From: Alteromonas abrolhosensis
Lineage (GTDB): Bacteria > Pseudomonadota > Gammaproteobacteria > Enterobacterales > Alteromonadaceae
Direction: 5' to 3'
Length of the DNA stretch: 64,000 nt
Assembly (NCBI RefSeq): GCF_001953635.1
Contig: NZ_MEJH01000005.1
Coordinates: 1-64,000, forward strand
Shown here: positions 56,191 to 64,000 of the stretch, in pieces
Numbering within the stretch: the first letter of the stretch is position 1
Layout: every line of letters starts with the position of its first letter
The notes under the pieces: generated by a model
What the model was told of the DNA's origin: nothing
Database searches by the model: none
Seen by the model: the letters and a program-made list of their open reading frames with translations, nothing else
Made by a program: the position numbers and the translations under genes

Positions 56191-56383
56191 ACTTCTTTCG
56201 TTTCCATGTACCGCCATACATATAGCCATTGCTGGCCTTTGCTCGTTCTTGACAAGCTTTGCATACTATACGCCACGTGTCTTCATCACCACACCGAATA
56301 CGAAACTGTGTGTCGGCATTGATACCGCAGTTGTCACAGGGCCTTGACGGCCTAACTCTGCCCTTTTTCCCCACTTCAAGCAC
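56183..56383 (-). CDS. Small zinc-ribbon protein
   Basis: This 66-residue basic protein has two cysteine pairs, CDNC (about 16-19) and CKAC (about 41-44), 21 residues apart, and an additional Cys (FRIRCGDEDTW) between them, ending KRKKCN. This is a zinc-ribbon layout as in small nucleic-acid-binding or chaperone-like proteins. The frame starts with GTG at 56383; a second GTG three codons later has a better-spaced GAG upstream and may be the true start. No operon partner. The specific function is unknown. Confidence 0.65.
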   Translation of the reverse strand: MLEVGKKGRVRPSRPCDNCGINADTQFRIRCGDEDTWRIVCKACQERAKASNGYMYGGTWKRKKCN

Positions 56384-56459
56384 GTCTCTTTCGTTTTAAT
56401 TAACAGACTTTCTGATACCTATTTTGTAATTACAGGTCACCGCACATAAGCTCAAAACC

Positions 56460-56775
56460 TTAAATCAGTTTTGCGATTGCAACGGCAATTGAAGAGCCTT
56501 TTTCAACGGCTGCGCCCCATAATTTCATTAATAACGACGGCCTTTTTGTCATTAGGATCAGCGCTTCATCTCTGTGATGTTGTTCATCTGCTTGGCATTG
56601 TCTAAACCGATTTATAACGTTTGAAGGGGGGATGGTTAACGCAGAAATGCGCTTACATTGTTCTTCGTAATGCGAATCTACGAACTGCTCCCGTCTCTCC
56701 CGCGTGGCTCGCACGTAGCTCTTTGTCTACTTGCTTAGCATAATTATCTCCGAGTGTTTTTGCATAAAATGGCAT
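56460..56775 (-). pseudogene. Broken coq7-like (demethoxyubiquinone hydroxylase family) gene with central deletion and frameshift
   Basis: From ATG 56775, preceded by AGAGG, the frame reads MPFYAKTLGDNYAKQVDKEL and then RASHAGETGAV, the start of a Coq7/DMQ-hydroxylase (HAGE.GA with an iron-ligand Glu). It then runs to a stop after 40 residues. In the next frame (56460-56714) the C-terminal part follows: EQFVDSHYEEQC, then RFRQCQADEQHHRDEALIL with the DExxH ligand motif, and SIAVAIAKLI at the end. About 80-90 residues normally lying between GAV and the DSHYEEQ helix, including the central ExxH ligand, are missing. Hence a deletion joined the two ends out of frame and the enzyme cannot be made. 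Confidence 0.75.
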
Positions 56776-56980
56776 GACGTACCTCTGCAGCATTTTATAA
56801 ACAAACGATCTGAAGGGGGGAATGGATGCTACCTAACGAATTTGTAATGCATTTCAAAATATGCGCTATTTAGAAAGCTTTGAATGATAGTGTTCTATTT
56901 GTAAACGAAAGCAGAGTAATGGGGAGTTGCTTGCTATGGTTGATACACACAGAACATGCGTTGCTTGTAGGAGAGTATAA

Positions 56981-58051
56981 ATGAAGGTATTCGGCGGAGT
57001 GCTCATAGTCATTTTAGGGTATTTACTACTTTGGCCAGTACCCATTGCGCCAATGATCTGGCAAGCGCCTACCAGTAACGGGTTTTCAGGGCAATTCGCT
57101 GAGAACACACGTTTGTCAGGTCTTACGCTCATTGCATTAGACTCAGATAATGGGCCGGAGGATTTTGCTATAAATGCTGCGGGAACTATTGCAACAGCTA
57201 CCCACTCTGGAGCGGTATTGTTAAAGAAAAAAGGAGACGCAACATTTACTCCATGGATTAACACGGGTGGACGTCCGCTGGGTATCGAGTTTGATGCAGA
57301 CGATAACTTATTAATCGCTGACGCCCATCGCGGATTGCTAATCGCAAACCCTGAGGGTGAATTAACGGTTCTGGTTAACCAAGTTGACCACACGAAAGTT
57401 GTGTACGCCGACGATGTGGATGTTGCTAATAACGGCAAGATTTACTTCACTGACGCAACCACGAAGTTTTCAGCCACGGAATATGGAGGAACGGTGCAAG
57501 CTAGCCTGCTAGAAATTTTGGAACATAGAGGGAACGGCAGGCTCATAGAGTACGACCCAACACTTAGAAAAAGTAACGTATTGATGGATGGCCTTGTTTT
57601 TGCCAACGGTGTCGCAATCAGCCATGATCAGAATTCAGTATTAGTTAACGAAACCGGTAAATATCGCGTGTTGCGCTATTGGCTAACTGGGCCAAAGCAG
57701 GGCCAAGTGGAAGTCGTAATTGATAACTTGCCCGGATTTCCTGACAACATTAGCCAGGCAAATAACGGCGGCTACTATTTGGGTCTTGCTTCGCCCCGTT
57801 CTGCTCCCGTTGACGCTCTATCTGACAAGCCTTTCATCCGTAAAATTGTACAGCGTCTGCCGCAATTCGTACGCCCGCAAGGTCAAGCATACGGACACCT
57901 CATTAAAATAAGCGAAAATGGAGAGGTTTTACAAAGTTACCAAGATCCTAGCGGTGACTTTCCATTCGTTACAGGCGCATTAGATACCAGTGAAGGCGTA
58001 TATGTCAGTAGCTTAACCGCGCCGGCGGTGGGATTGTTGAAGCTAAATTAA
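56981..58051 (+). CDS. SMP-30/gluconolactonase-like (strictosidine synthase-like) beta-propeller, membrane-anchored
   Basis: The 356-residue protein has an N-terminal membrane helix (FGGVLIVILGYLLLWPVPIA, about 4-23) and a six-bladed propeller with GPEDFAI, GGRPLGIEFDADDNLLIADAHRGL, YADDVDVANNGKIYFTDAT, LVFANGVAISHDQNSVLVNETGKYRV and NLPGFPDNIS. This repeated pattern fits the APMAP/strictosidine-synthase-like branch of the SMP-30 family, which includes lactonase or arylesterase-type hydrolases. It is probably periplasm-facing. TAGGAGAG lies before ATG. Substrate unknown. Confidence 0.87.
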   Translation: MKVFGGVLIVILGYLLLWPVPIAPMIWQAPTSNGFSGQFAENTRLSGLTLIALDSDNGPEDFAINAAGTIATATHSGAVLLKKKGDATFTPWINTGGRPLGIEFDADDNLLIADAHRGLLIANPEGELTVLVNQVDHTKVVYADDVDVANNGKIYFTDATTKFSATEYGGTVQASLLEILEHRGNGRLIEYDPTLRKSNVLMDGLVFANGVAISHDQNSVLVNETGKYRVLRYWLTGPKQGQVEVVIDNLPGFPDNISQANNGGYYLGLASPRSAPVDALSDKPFIRKIVQRLPQFVRPQGQAYGHLIKISENGEVLQSYQDPSGDFPFVTGALDTSEGVYVSSLTAPAVGLLKLN

Positions 58052-58306
58052 CGAACGAAATAGGCAGTTTTTTGCAGCTCAATAAGCAATCTTATTTATC
58101 ACCGGGAGAGCGCTAAACGCCTCGTGAATGTGTTTGTTTTATCTAGTTCTTAAAACGTTTTCTTACATTTAGAAACATTTTAAGCATTTGTAATGTAGTT
58201 AGGCTGAGAAGGATGTGTCACTATTCGCTATGCTAACCATAGATGTAGTTAGCATTAGTTTTTTAGTTTTCAGCTAGCCGTTGTATTAAAAGGACATTTT
58301 TGAATC

Positions 58307-59962
58307 ATGAAAGCGTATATGTATTCCTCTGTTGCACTTGCAGTCACGATTTCTCTTCTAACTGGATGTGGAGGCGGCTCAGGCTCGTCAAATAACCCTC
58401 CTGTAGTAACTACCCCAACAACGCCTGGAACATCAGAGCCAGAGTGGGAAGCAGGTGTTTTTGAACCGCAGTCTCAATATATTGCAAAATGCGAAACGCC
58501 GAGAAGCGGCGTAGACCCTTACACGGGAAATCCTTATCCCGATACTCAAGGCACGGCCATGGATGAGAAGCTGTGGTTACGCTCTTGGACTAACGATACT
58601 TACCTATGGTACGACGAAGTAGAGGATAACGACCCGGAAAATTACTCAGTGTTGAGGTACTTCGATCAACTTAAAACCACTGAGTTGACACCGAGTGGTA
58701 CGCCAAAAGATAACTTCCATTTCTCTCAAAATACTGCCGAATACAATGAACTGTCTCAGTCAGGAATTTCATCGGGTTACGGTTTTGACTGGGAATTTGG
58801 TTCTACAACCGTGCCCAGAGTGCTAACGGTGCGGTTTACTGAACCTGGTTCTCCTGCGGCTGCTGCCGGTGTACCAAGAGGCGCCACGCTTTCAAAAATT
58901 AATGGTGTAGATTTCGTTAATGACAACACACAGCAGGGCGTGAATACTATCAATGCTGCTTTATTCCCAGCGGATGCAGGCACAGTCACAAGCTTTGAGT
59001 TTAAGCGGGTGGACGGCTCTACGCTAGCGGTAGATATTACTTCAGGCGACATCAGCGTAACACCGGTTCAAAATGCGAAAGTACTAGATACCGAAAACGG
59101 CAAAACGGGTTATTTCCAATTCAATACCTTTATTGTTACCGCGCAACAAGGGTTGATTGACGCGTTTGATATGTTTGTTGAGGAGAACGTTACCGAGCTT
59201 GTTATTGACCTTCGCTACAACGGCGGCGGACGTCTGGCATTGGCATCTCAACTTTCATATATGATTGCTGGGCCAAATCAAACCAATAATGCAATTTTTG
59301 AAACCTTGAGATTTAATGATAAAAACCCCACAACGAACCCTATTACGGGTGAAACCATTCGTCCAACGCCTTTCTATGCCAATGTAATCGACTACAACGC
59401 AGGTTATCTTGCTGATACGCTGCTGCCTAGTTTGTCTCTTACCAAGGTTTACGTAATAGCCACAGGCGCAACATGTTCTGCCAGTGAAGCGGTGATGAAT
59501 GCCCTTCGCGGTATTGACGTGGAAGTGGTGCAAATTGGCTCTACAACCTGTGGTAAACCTTATGGATTCTATCCTACAGACAACTGCGGCGAGACCTATT
59601 TCTCTATTCAATTCCAAGGCGTGAATAATAAAGGTTTTGGTGATTATGCGGACGGCTTCATGCCGACAGCCACACCTGACTTTGATTTCGAATTACCAGG
59701 TTGTGAAGTAGAAGATGATTTTACCGCAAGCTTGGGTGATACAAATGAGGGGATGCTGTCTGCTGCCCTAGAATACGCTGCAACAGGATCATGCCCTGAA
59801 GTGGTATCTGGCAATGGTACTGCAGATGTGAACGCGCTGCGCAGTAATCAAAGTTCGCTAGTGGGTGAAAAGCTTATTGCTATCGATAAGCCTGAACAAC
59901 GTAAAGAGAACTTAGTTCTACAAAACAAAATCTATCAGCCTGTTATTCAGGAGCGCAAGTAA
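58307..59962 (+). CDS. S41-family C-terminal-processing-type peptidase, lipoprotein
   Basis: This 551-residue protein has a lipoprotein signal (SLLTGC, Cys21) followed by a Gly/Ser/Pro/Thr-rich linker, an N-terminal helical domain (about 75-140), a PDZ-like domain (about 155-245: GSPAAAAGVPRGATLSKING) and the S41 core. The nucleophile Ser393 is in TCSASEAV and the general base Lys417 is in CGKPYG, 24 residues later as in CtpA/tricorn-like enzymes. The DLRYNGGG motif is near 305. Several cysteines suggest disulfides. The next gene starts in its stop codon. Confidence 0.9.
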   Translation: MKAYMYSSVALAVTISLLTGCGGGSGSSNNPPVVTTPTTPGTSEPEWEAGVFEPQSQYIAKCETPRSGVDPYTGNPYPDTQGTAMDEKLWLRSWTNDTYLWYDEVEDNDPENYSVLRYFDQLKTTELTPSGTPKDNFHFSQNTAEYNELSQSGISSGYGFDWEFGSTTVPRVLTVRFTEPGSPAAAAGVPRGATLSKINGVDFVNDNTQQGVNTINAALFPADAGTVTSFEFKRVDGSTLAVDITSGDISVTPVQNAKVLDTENGKTGYFQFNTFIVTAQQGLIDAFDMFVEENVTELVIDLRYNGGGRLALASQLSYMIAGPNQTNNAIFETLRFNDKNPTTNPITGETIRPTPFYANVIDYNAGYLADTLLPSLSLTKVYVIATGATCSASEAVMNALRGIDVEVVQIGSTTCGKPYGFYPTDNCGETYFSIQFQGVNNKGFGDYADGFMPTATPDFDFELPGCEVEDDFTASLGDTNEGMLSAALEYAATGSCPEVVSGNGTADVNALRSNQSSLVGEKLIAIDKPEQRKENLVLQNKIYQPVIQERK

Positions 59963-60366
59963 TGCCGCTTTGTAATAGAAAAGGAAGACTGCTAGCAGCA
60001 CCTATCGCCATACTTTTGCTATCGGCGAGCGGATGCGCCACAACGAAGGAAGCTGAGTTACACGAGGCAATAACCAAATCCATCAGTGTGAGTCAAAAGC
60101 AAACCATTGAAGATAAAATTAGTAAATGGTTTGGTGGGGTGAGCATTACGCTAGCAGATGATGTATTCAGCCAAACTGCTAGTATTACTATCGAGCGTAA
60201 GGCAAAGGTTGATGGCAGGGGATTACCTATTGACGGAAGACACGACAACCCTGTTTATAGCTTCACGCTACTAAGCGATGGTAAGCAGTGTGTGTTGCGT
60301 AACGACCAAAGTGGGGAACTTGCTGAGCTTGAAAATGTGAAGTGCTATATTGTGCACGAGGCATAA
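59962..60366 (+). CDS. Lipoprotein of unknown function coupled to S41 peptidase
   Basis: This 134-residue protein has a lipoprotein signal ending SASGC (Cys25). The mature part contains ISKWFGGVSITLADDVFSQT, an IERKAKVDGRGLPIDGR loop and two further cysteines (KQCVLRN, VKCYIVH). The ATG overlaps the peptidase TAA by one base (TAATG), so the two are translated together and likely act together, for example as peptidase and inhibitor, chaperone or substrate. I recognise no family. Confidence 0.78.
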   Translation: MPLCNRKGRLLAAPIAILLLSASGCATTKEAELHEAITKSISVSQKQTIEDKISKWFGGVSITLADDVFSQTASITIERKAKVDGRGLPIDGRHDNPVYSFTLLSDGKQCVLRNDQSGELAELENVKCYIVHEA

Positions 60367-60413
60367 GCCGGGGAATCGACAAAAACGAAATGTAATCGTC
60401 GACAGTAGGGCTT

Positions 60414-60451
60414 AAAAAAACGCCCAGAGTTAAAAAGCTCTGGGCGTTTTT
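60414..60451. terminator. Bidirectional terminator between the lipoprotein and ygiQ-type genes
   Basis: AAACGCCCAGAG and CTCTGGGCGTTT around an eight-base loop, with A- and T-runs on both sides. Confidence 0.88.
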
Positions 60452-60455
60452 ATTG

Positions 60456-62798
60456 CTATCGTTTGTGCATGCTTGGCTGCTTTTGCGTGCGGCCGCGGCT
60501 GTTGCCACTGCTATTATTTCCTTTTGAAGCATTGCCTCTGTTCTTATTCCCGCCGGTGTCGTTACGCTGTTCTGCTGTGTTACCACGACCTTGCTTGTTA
60601 GTGTTGGCGTTACGTCGGCTCTTATTCACGCCGTTACCACTTTTGCTGTTCTTGCCCTGAAAGGTAGGTGGAAGCCCAGTATGTTTGGTTAGCGCGCGTT
60701 CACCGCGACGACCTTTCTGTGCTTTTTGGCGCTTCTCATCAGCCGTTTCCGGTGGAACAAGGTGTTGAGGGCCGCGGCCTATCAAATCTTCTCGCCCCAT
60801 ACGTGTAAGTGCTTCGCGAATTTGTGCAAAGTTTTTCGGGTCGTGATAACGCAGCATCGCCTTGTGTAATCGACGGTGAATCTCACCTTTAGCGGAAGGT
60901 ACTTCTTCACTGTCTTTAGTGACTTTGCGTAGTGAATTTACCTCGGTGTGGTACATAGTAGTCGCCGTGGCCATTGGCGACGGATAAAAGTTCTGTACCT
61001 GATCGAGCTTAAATTTATTTTCTTTAAGCCATATCGCAAGGCTTAGCATGTCTTCGTCGGTGGTACCCGGGTGCGATGCAATAAAGTAAGGAATCAGGTA
61101 CTGCTTTTTCCCAGCTTCTTGTGAGTACTTATCAAATAGCTCTTTAAAGCGGTAGTAGCTGCCCATGCCCGGTTTCATCATTTTTGAAAGCGGGCCGTCT
61201 TCGGTGTGTTCTGGAGCGATCTTTAAGTAGCCGCCTACGTGGTGAAGGGCAAGCTCTTTTACGTATTCCGGGTCTTCTACTGCTAGGTCGTAACGCACGC
61301 CTGAAGCAATCAAGATTTTCTTGATGCCCGGCAAATTGCGGGCACGACGATACAGGTCGATTGTTGGCTTATGGTCGGTATCCATATGTGCGCAAATACT
61401 TGGATATACACATGAAGGGCGACGACAGGTGGCTTCAGCTTTCGGGCTCTTACAACGCAGGCGATACATGTTCGCCGTTGGTCCGCCCAAATCAGAGATT
61501 ACGCCGGTAAAGCCTGGGACAGTGTCGCGGATCTGCTCAATTTCACGAATAATAGAGTCTTCAGAACGACTTTGAATAATACGCCCTTCGTGCTCGGTAA
61601 TAGAGCAGAACGTACAGCCACCGTAGCATCCGCGCATAATATTAATACTGAAGCGGATCATGTCGTAAGCGGGGATTTTAGCATCGCCATATACAGGGTG
61701 AGGAACACGCTGATACGGTAAGTCAAATACCGCGTCCATCTCTTCTGTTTCAAGCGGCATGGCCGGTGGGTTAATCCAGATGTGTCTGTCGCCGTGGCGC
61801 TGCATCAGCGCGCGAGCACAACCAGGGTTGGTTTCTTGGTGCAAAATACGCGACGTATGGGCGTATAACACCTTGTTGTCTTTTACTGTTTCGTACGCGG
61901 GAAGTTTGACGTACACGTTCTCCCACGGCTTGCGTTTTTCTTTTTCTTTCTGAGCTGGCTGAATAACGATAGGCGCAGCTTCTGGCGCCTCGCTGCTTTT
62001 GGTGTCTTTATCCTGCGAATCGCACTCAGGCTCCATCTGATAAGGGCTTGGGATAGCGTCAATCTTGCCCGGCCTGTCTAGAGAGGTCGAGTCAACACCT
62101 TGCCACTCAGGTAAGGCTTCTTTTACGATAATTGCCGTACCGCGAATGTCTCGCAAATCAGCAATATCTTCACCTGCCGCTAAGCGATGAGTTACTTCAA
62201 CAAGAGGACGTTCGGCGTTACCGAAAAAGAGCATATCCGCTTTAGAATCGAACAATACAGAGCGGCGTACTTTTTCACTCCAGTAGTCATAATGCGCAAT
62301 ACGACGCAAGCTGGCTTCTATGCCACCAACAATAACAGGTACACCTTTAAACGCTTCACGGCAGCGCTGTGAATACACGGTAACTGCGCGGTCAGGACGC
62401 TTGCCACCTACATTGCCTGGCGTATAAGCGTCGTCGTGACGAAGTTTCTTGTCAGATGTGTAGCGGTTAATCATGGAGTCCATATTGCCGGCTGTTACGC
62501 CGAAATACAGGTTGGGTTTACCCAGCTTCATGAAGTCGTCTTTGCTGGTCCAGTCTGGCTGAGAAATAATGCCAACGCGAAAGCCGTGAGCTTCAAGTAC
62601 CCGGCCAATTACCGCCATACCAAAACTAGGGTGATCTACATACGCATCGCCCGTTACCAAAATAACGTCACAGCTGTCCCAGCCGAGGGCATCCATCTCT
62701 TCCTTTGACATAGGTAGAAACGGCGCAGTACCCAGGCAGTGTGGCCAATATTTAGGGTAGGAAAACAGACCGCGGTCGGCCTTAATGGTGGCTTGCAT
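60456..62798 (-). CDS. YgiQ-family radical SAM protein
   Basis: This protein of about 780 residues has an N-terminal B12-binding-like domain ([30 protein letters not shown]), a radical SAM core with the iron-sulfur motif Cys391-xxx-Cys395-xx-Cys398 ([19 protein letters not shown]), and a DUF3362-like C-terminal domain. It ends in about 80 residues of Asn/Gly/Arg/Lys-rich disordered tail ([19 protein letters not shown]). The family is widespread but its reaction is not established to my knowledge. I use ATG 62798; a GTG three codons earlier is possible and neither has a clear SD. Confidence 0.9.
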   Translation of the reverse strand: MQATIKADRGLFSYPKYWPHCLGTAPFLPMSKEEMDALGWDSCDVILVTGDAYVDHPSFGMAVIGRVLEAHGFRVGIISQPDWTSKDDFMKLGKPNLYFGVTAGNMDSMINRYTSDKKLRHDDAYTPGNVGGKRPDRAVTVYSQRCREAFKGVPVIVGGIEASLRRIAHYDYWSEKVRRSVLFDSKADMLFFGNAERPLVEVTHRLAAGEDIADLRDIRGTAIIVKEALPEWQGVDSTSLDRPGKIDAIPSPYQMEPECDSQDKDTKSSEAPEAAPIVIQPAQKEKEKRKPWENVYVKLPAYETVKDNKVLYAHTSRILHQETNPGCARALMQRHGDRHIWINPPAMPLETEEMDAVFDLPYQRVPHPVYGDAKIPAYDMIRFSINIMRGCYGGCTFCSITEHEGRIIQSRSEDSIIREIEQIRDTVPGFTGVISDLGGPTANMYRLRCKSPKAEATCRRPSCVYPSICAHMDTDHKPTIDLYRRARNLPGIKKILIASGVRYDLAVEDPEYVKELALHHVGGYLKIAPEHTEDGPLSKMMKPGMGSYYRFKELFDKYSQEAGKKQYLIPYFIASHPGTTDEDMLSLAIWLKENKFKLDQVQNFYPSPMATATTMYHTEVNSLRKVTKDSEEVPSAKGEIHRRLHKAMLRYHDPKNFAQIREALTRMGREDLIGRGPQHLVPPETADEKRQKAQKGRRGERALTKHTGLPPTFQGKNSKSGNGVNKSRRNANTNKQGRGNTAEQRNDTGGNKNRGNASKGNNSSGNSRGRTQKQPSMHKR

Positions 62799-63116
62799 AG
62801 TAATCACATCTAGATAAATCAGGGAGTTGCTGAACTTAAAATAGGCAGAAGCTCAGAATAAGTGCGTAATTATAGCAGTCTTGGCCAAGCTAAGGTATAG
62901 CACTGTCATTAAATTAAAGAGCTTTGTATACTCTGTGATATAAAAAAGCCGCAAAGTTAAGTGTGGGCGCGCGTTTGGGTTAGAGTCCGGTTCTAGTGAA
63001 CATGTTAATTAATGGCTTTTTCATAAGCGAAACTCAACCATTAAACGCCTTTTAAATCCCCGTATTTAGCGTATGTAAGGCTTGTCTACTCACAACGAAG
63101 AGAAACAACAACGACT
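62799..63116. other. Divergent intergenic region, ygiQ-type and EVE genes
   Basis: These 318 bases should hold two divergent promoters. It is AT-rich with no repeat, terminator or reading frame that I would support. Confidence 0.4.
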
Positions 63117-63578
63117 ATGGCGTATTGGCTATTTAAAACAGAACCTGATGCATTTTCTATAGACGACCTGGCAAGCCGCCCAGACCAAACTGAACCGTGG
63201 GATGGCGTTAGAAATTACCAAGCTCGCAACTTTTTAAGAGACGGTGTGAAAGTGGGGGATAAGGTATTTATCTATCACTCTAGCTGTAAACATGTAGGTA
63301 TTGCGGGCGTTGCCGAAGTGGTGAAAGACGGGTACCCAGACAGCACGCAGTTTAATCCTGAATCGAAATACTACGACCCAAAATCCAGCCAGGAAAACCC
63401 CCGTTGGTATCGCGTTGATGTCAAGTTCGTAGAAAAGTTTTCCAGTGTACTCCCACTTTCAGTTATCAAAGCAATGGATGGTATTACTGAACTGCCTTTG
63501 GTCAAAAAAGGCGGAAGGCTGTCGATCATGCCAGTAGAAGAGGCTGAATGGCAGCAACTCTACGAGGCGGCTAAATAA
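63117..63578 (+). CDS. EVE-domain protein
   Basis: This 153-residue single EVE domain protein (PUA-like fold) covers the full length of the family: MAYWLFKTEPDAFSIDDL, the conserved WDGVRNYQARNFLRD, GDKVFIYHSSCKHVGIAGVAEVV and YPD, then WYRVDVKFV. EVE domains read modified bases in DNA or RNA (the human homologue THYN1 is related). Bacterial single-domain members are often encoded near cell-division or 5-formyltetrahydrofolate genes, which is not seen here. The ligand is unknown. Confidence 0.92.
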   Translation: MAYWLFKTEPDAFSIDDLASRPDQTEPWDGVRNYQARNFLRDGVKVGDKVFIYHSSCKHVGIAGVAEVVKDGYPDSTQFNPESKYYDPKSSQENPRWYRVDVKFVEKFSSVLPLSVIKAMDGITELPLVKKGGRLSIMPVEEAEWQQLYEAAK

Positions 63579-63611
63579 TAGTTAGAACACCTAGGGCAAC
63601 ACTCGCCTTTG

Positions 63612-64000
63612 TCACATCATTGAAAGTGACTTATATACCAAATAACCTGTTCCTAGTTGAAGCAAAATACCTACTGTGAGAAACACGCCATCTCGGTTTG
63701 TCATGCCAAGCGCAGTCATACATAGAGCAAATGCGGGTAAAACTACTGCAAAAGGTATTGCTTCTAATGGGATCATGGAAAGGGATGCGAGGGCACAGTA
63801 TCCTGCAATAAGGTTTTTAGCTGGTTTTTGGGACAGGACGGTGCCACGGGGTTTCAGCAGCTTTTCTATTTTATTTACAAAGGGTTTAGCTTTATCAATA
63901 GCCGACTCTAACTTGTGTGAACTGACCTTTTTTCGTTTTAGCGCGTTTGGTAGCCAGGGGCTTTCCCTTCCTATTGCTACTTGTATACAGATGAAAAATA
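63612..64000 (-). CDS. ExoD-like exopolysaccharide synthesis protein, 5' part outside window
   Basis: An open minus-strand frame enters from the right edge and ends in TGA at 63612-63614, giving 129 residues without the N-terminus. It shows the pattern I associate with ExoD (PF06055): GRESPWLPNALKRK, a helix with KIEKLLKPRG, NLIAGYCALASLSMIPLEAIPFAVVLPAFALCMTALGMTNRDGVFLT, then a final membrane helix. Membrane protein related to exopolysaccharide production in rhizobia; its exact role is unclear. The start lies beyond the window. Confidence 0.75.
   Translation of the reverse strand, partial: FFICIQVAIGRESPWLPNALKRKKVSSHKLESAIDKAKPFVNKIEKLLKPRGTVLSQKPAKNLIAGYCALASLSMIPLEAIPFAVVLPAFALCMTALGMTNRDGVFLTVGILLQLGTGYLVYKSLSMM

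Overview
The window looks like chromosome of a marine gammaproteobacterium of the order Alteromonadales, most like Alteromonas. This is inferred from sequence character only. The pointers are moderate GC, the order rimP-nusA-infB-rbfA-truB-rpsO, a secreted ExeM-type nuclease with a GlyGly-CTERM tail, two TonB-dependent receptors, MHYT-domain signalling proteins, and small secreted proteins resembling the DUF3718 family. Apart from an IS3-family end at the left edge I see no prophage, integron, CRISPR array or large mobile element.

Layout. 1-250: end of an IS3-family element. 317-2137: periplasmic M2 (ACE-like) peptidase lipoprotein. 3210-4933: haloalkane dehalogenase and SDR dehydrogenase operon, divergent from a beta-oxidation cluster (5179-10450: bifunctional hydratase/dehydrogenase, thiolase, acyl-CoA dehydrogenase). 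10725-12000 and 17655-18180: three paralogous small secreted proteins with conserved structured 3' UTRs. Between them lies a polyol-utilisation locus (12255-17573: SorC regulator, HAD phosphatase, NCS1-type permease, mannitol dehydrogenase). 18305-21280: LysR regulator, MaoC hydratase, entericidin-like lipoprotein, MscS channel. 21702-24407: TonB receptor. 24591-24893: phhB. 25096-25430: three identical initiator tRNAs. 25602-29953: MHYT hybrid kinase and HD-GYP response regulator. 29973-36809: candidate leader RNA and the rimP-rpsO information-processing cluster. 36897-40057: MHYT-GGDEF cyclase and rluF. 40202-45817: coiled-coil membrane protein, GNAT-nitrilase fusion, 2OG oxygenase, TPR protein with a degenerate receiver. 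45931-48510: ExeM nuclease. 49322-51655: ahpC and ahpF. 51815-56145: Fur box, siderophore receptor, membrane protein and PepSY reductase. 56183-56775: zinc-ribbon protein and a broken coq7-like gene. 56981-64000: SMP-30-like protein, S41 peptidase with lipoprotein, YgiQ radical SAM protein, EVE protein, and a partial ExoD.

The most unusual signal is in the three paralogous small-protein genes at 10829, 11525 and 17743. Each transcript ends in a conserved 3' UTR. This UTR carries an 11-12 nt segment exactly complementary to the gene's own start-codon region. That segment can also be hidden in a local hairpin whose other arm imitates the start codon, and that arm has a further upstream partner. 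A neighbouring hairpin is kept by compensatory changes. This suggests an RNA switch or a 3'-UTR-derived regulatory RNA shared by the family. Other points worth checking are an SD-masking bistable hairpin before the thiolase gene, a promoter-to-terminator RNA upstream of rimP, a coq7-like pseudogene whose centre has been deleted, and an NCS1-type permease in a polyol operon.
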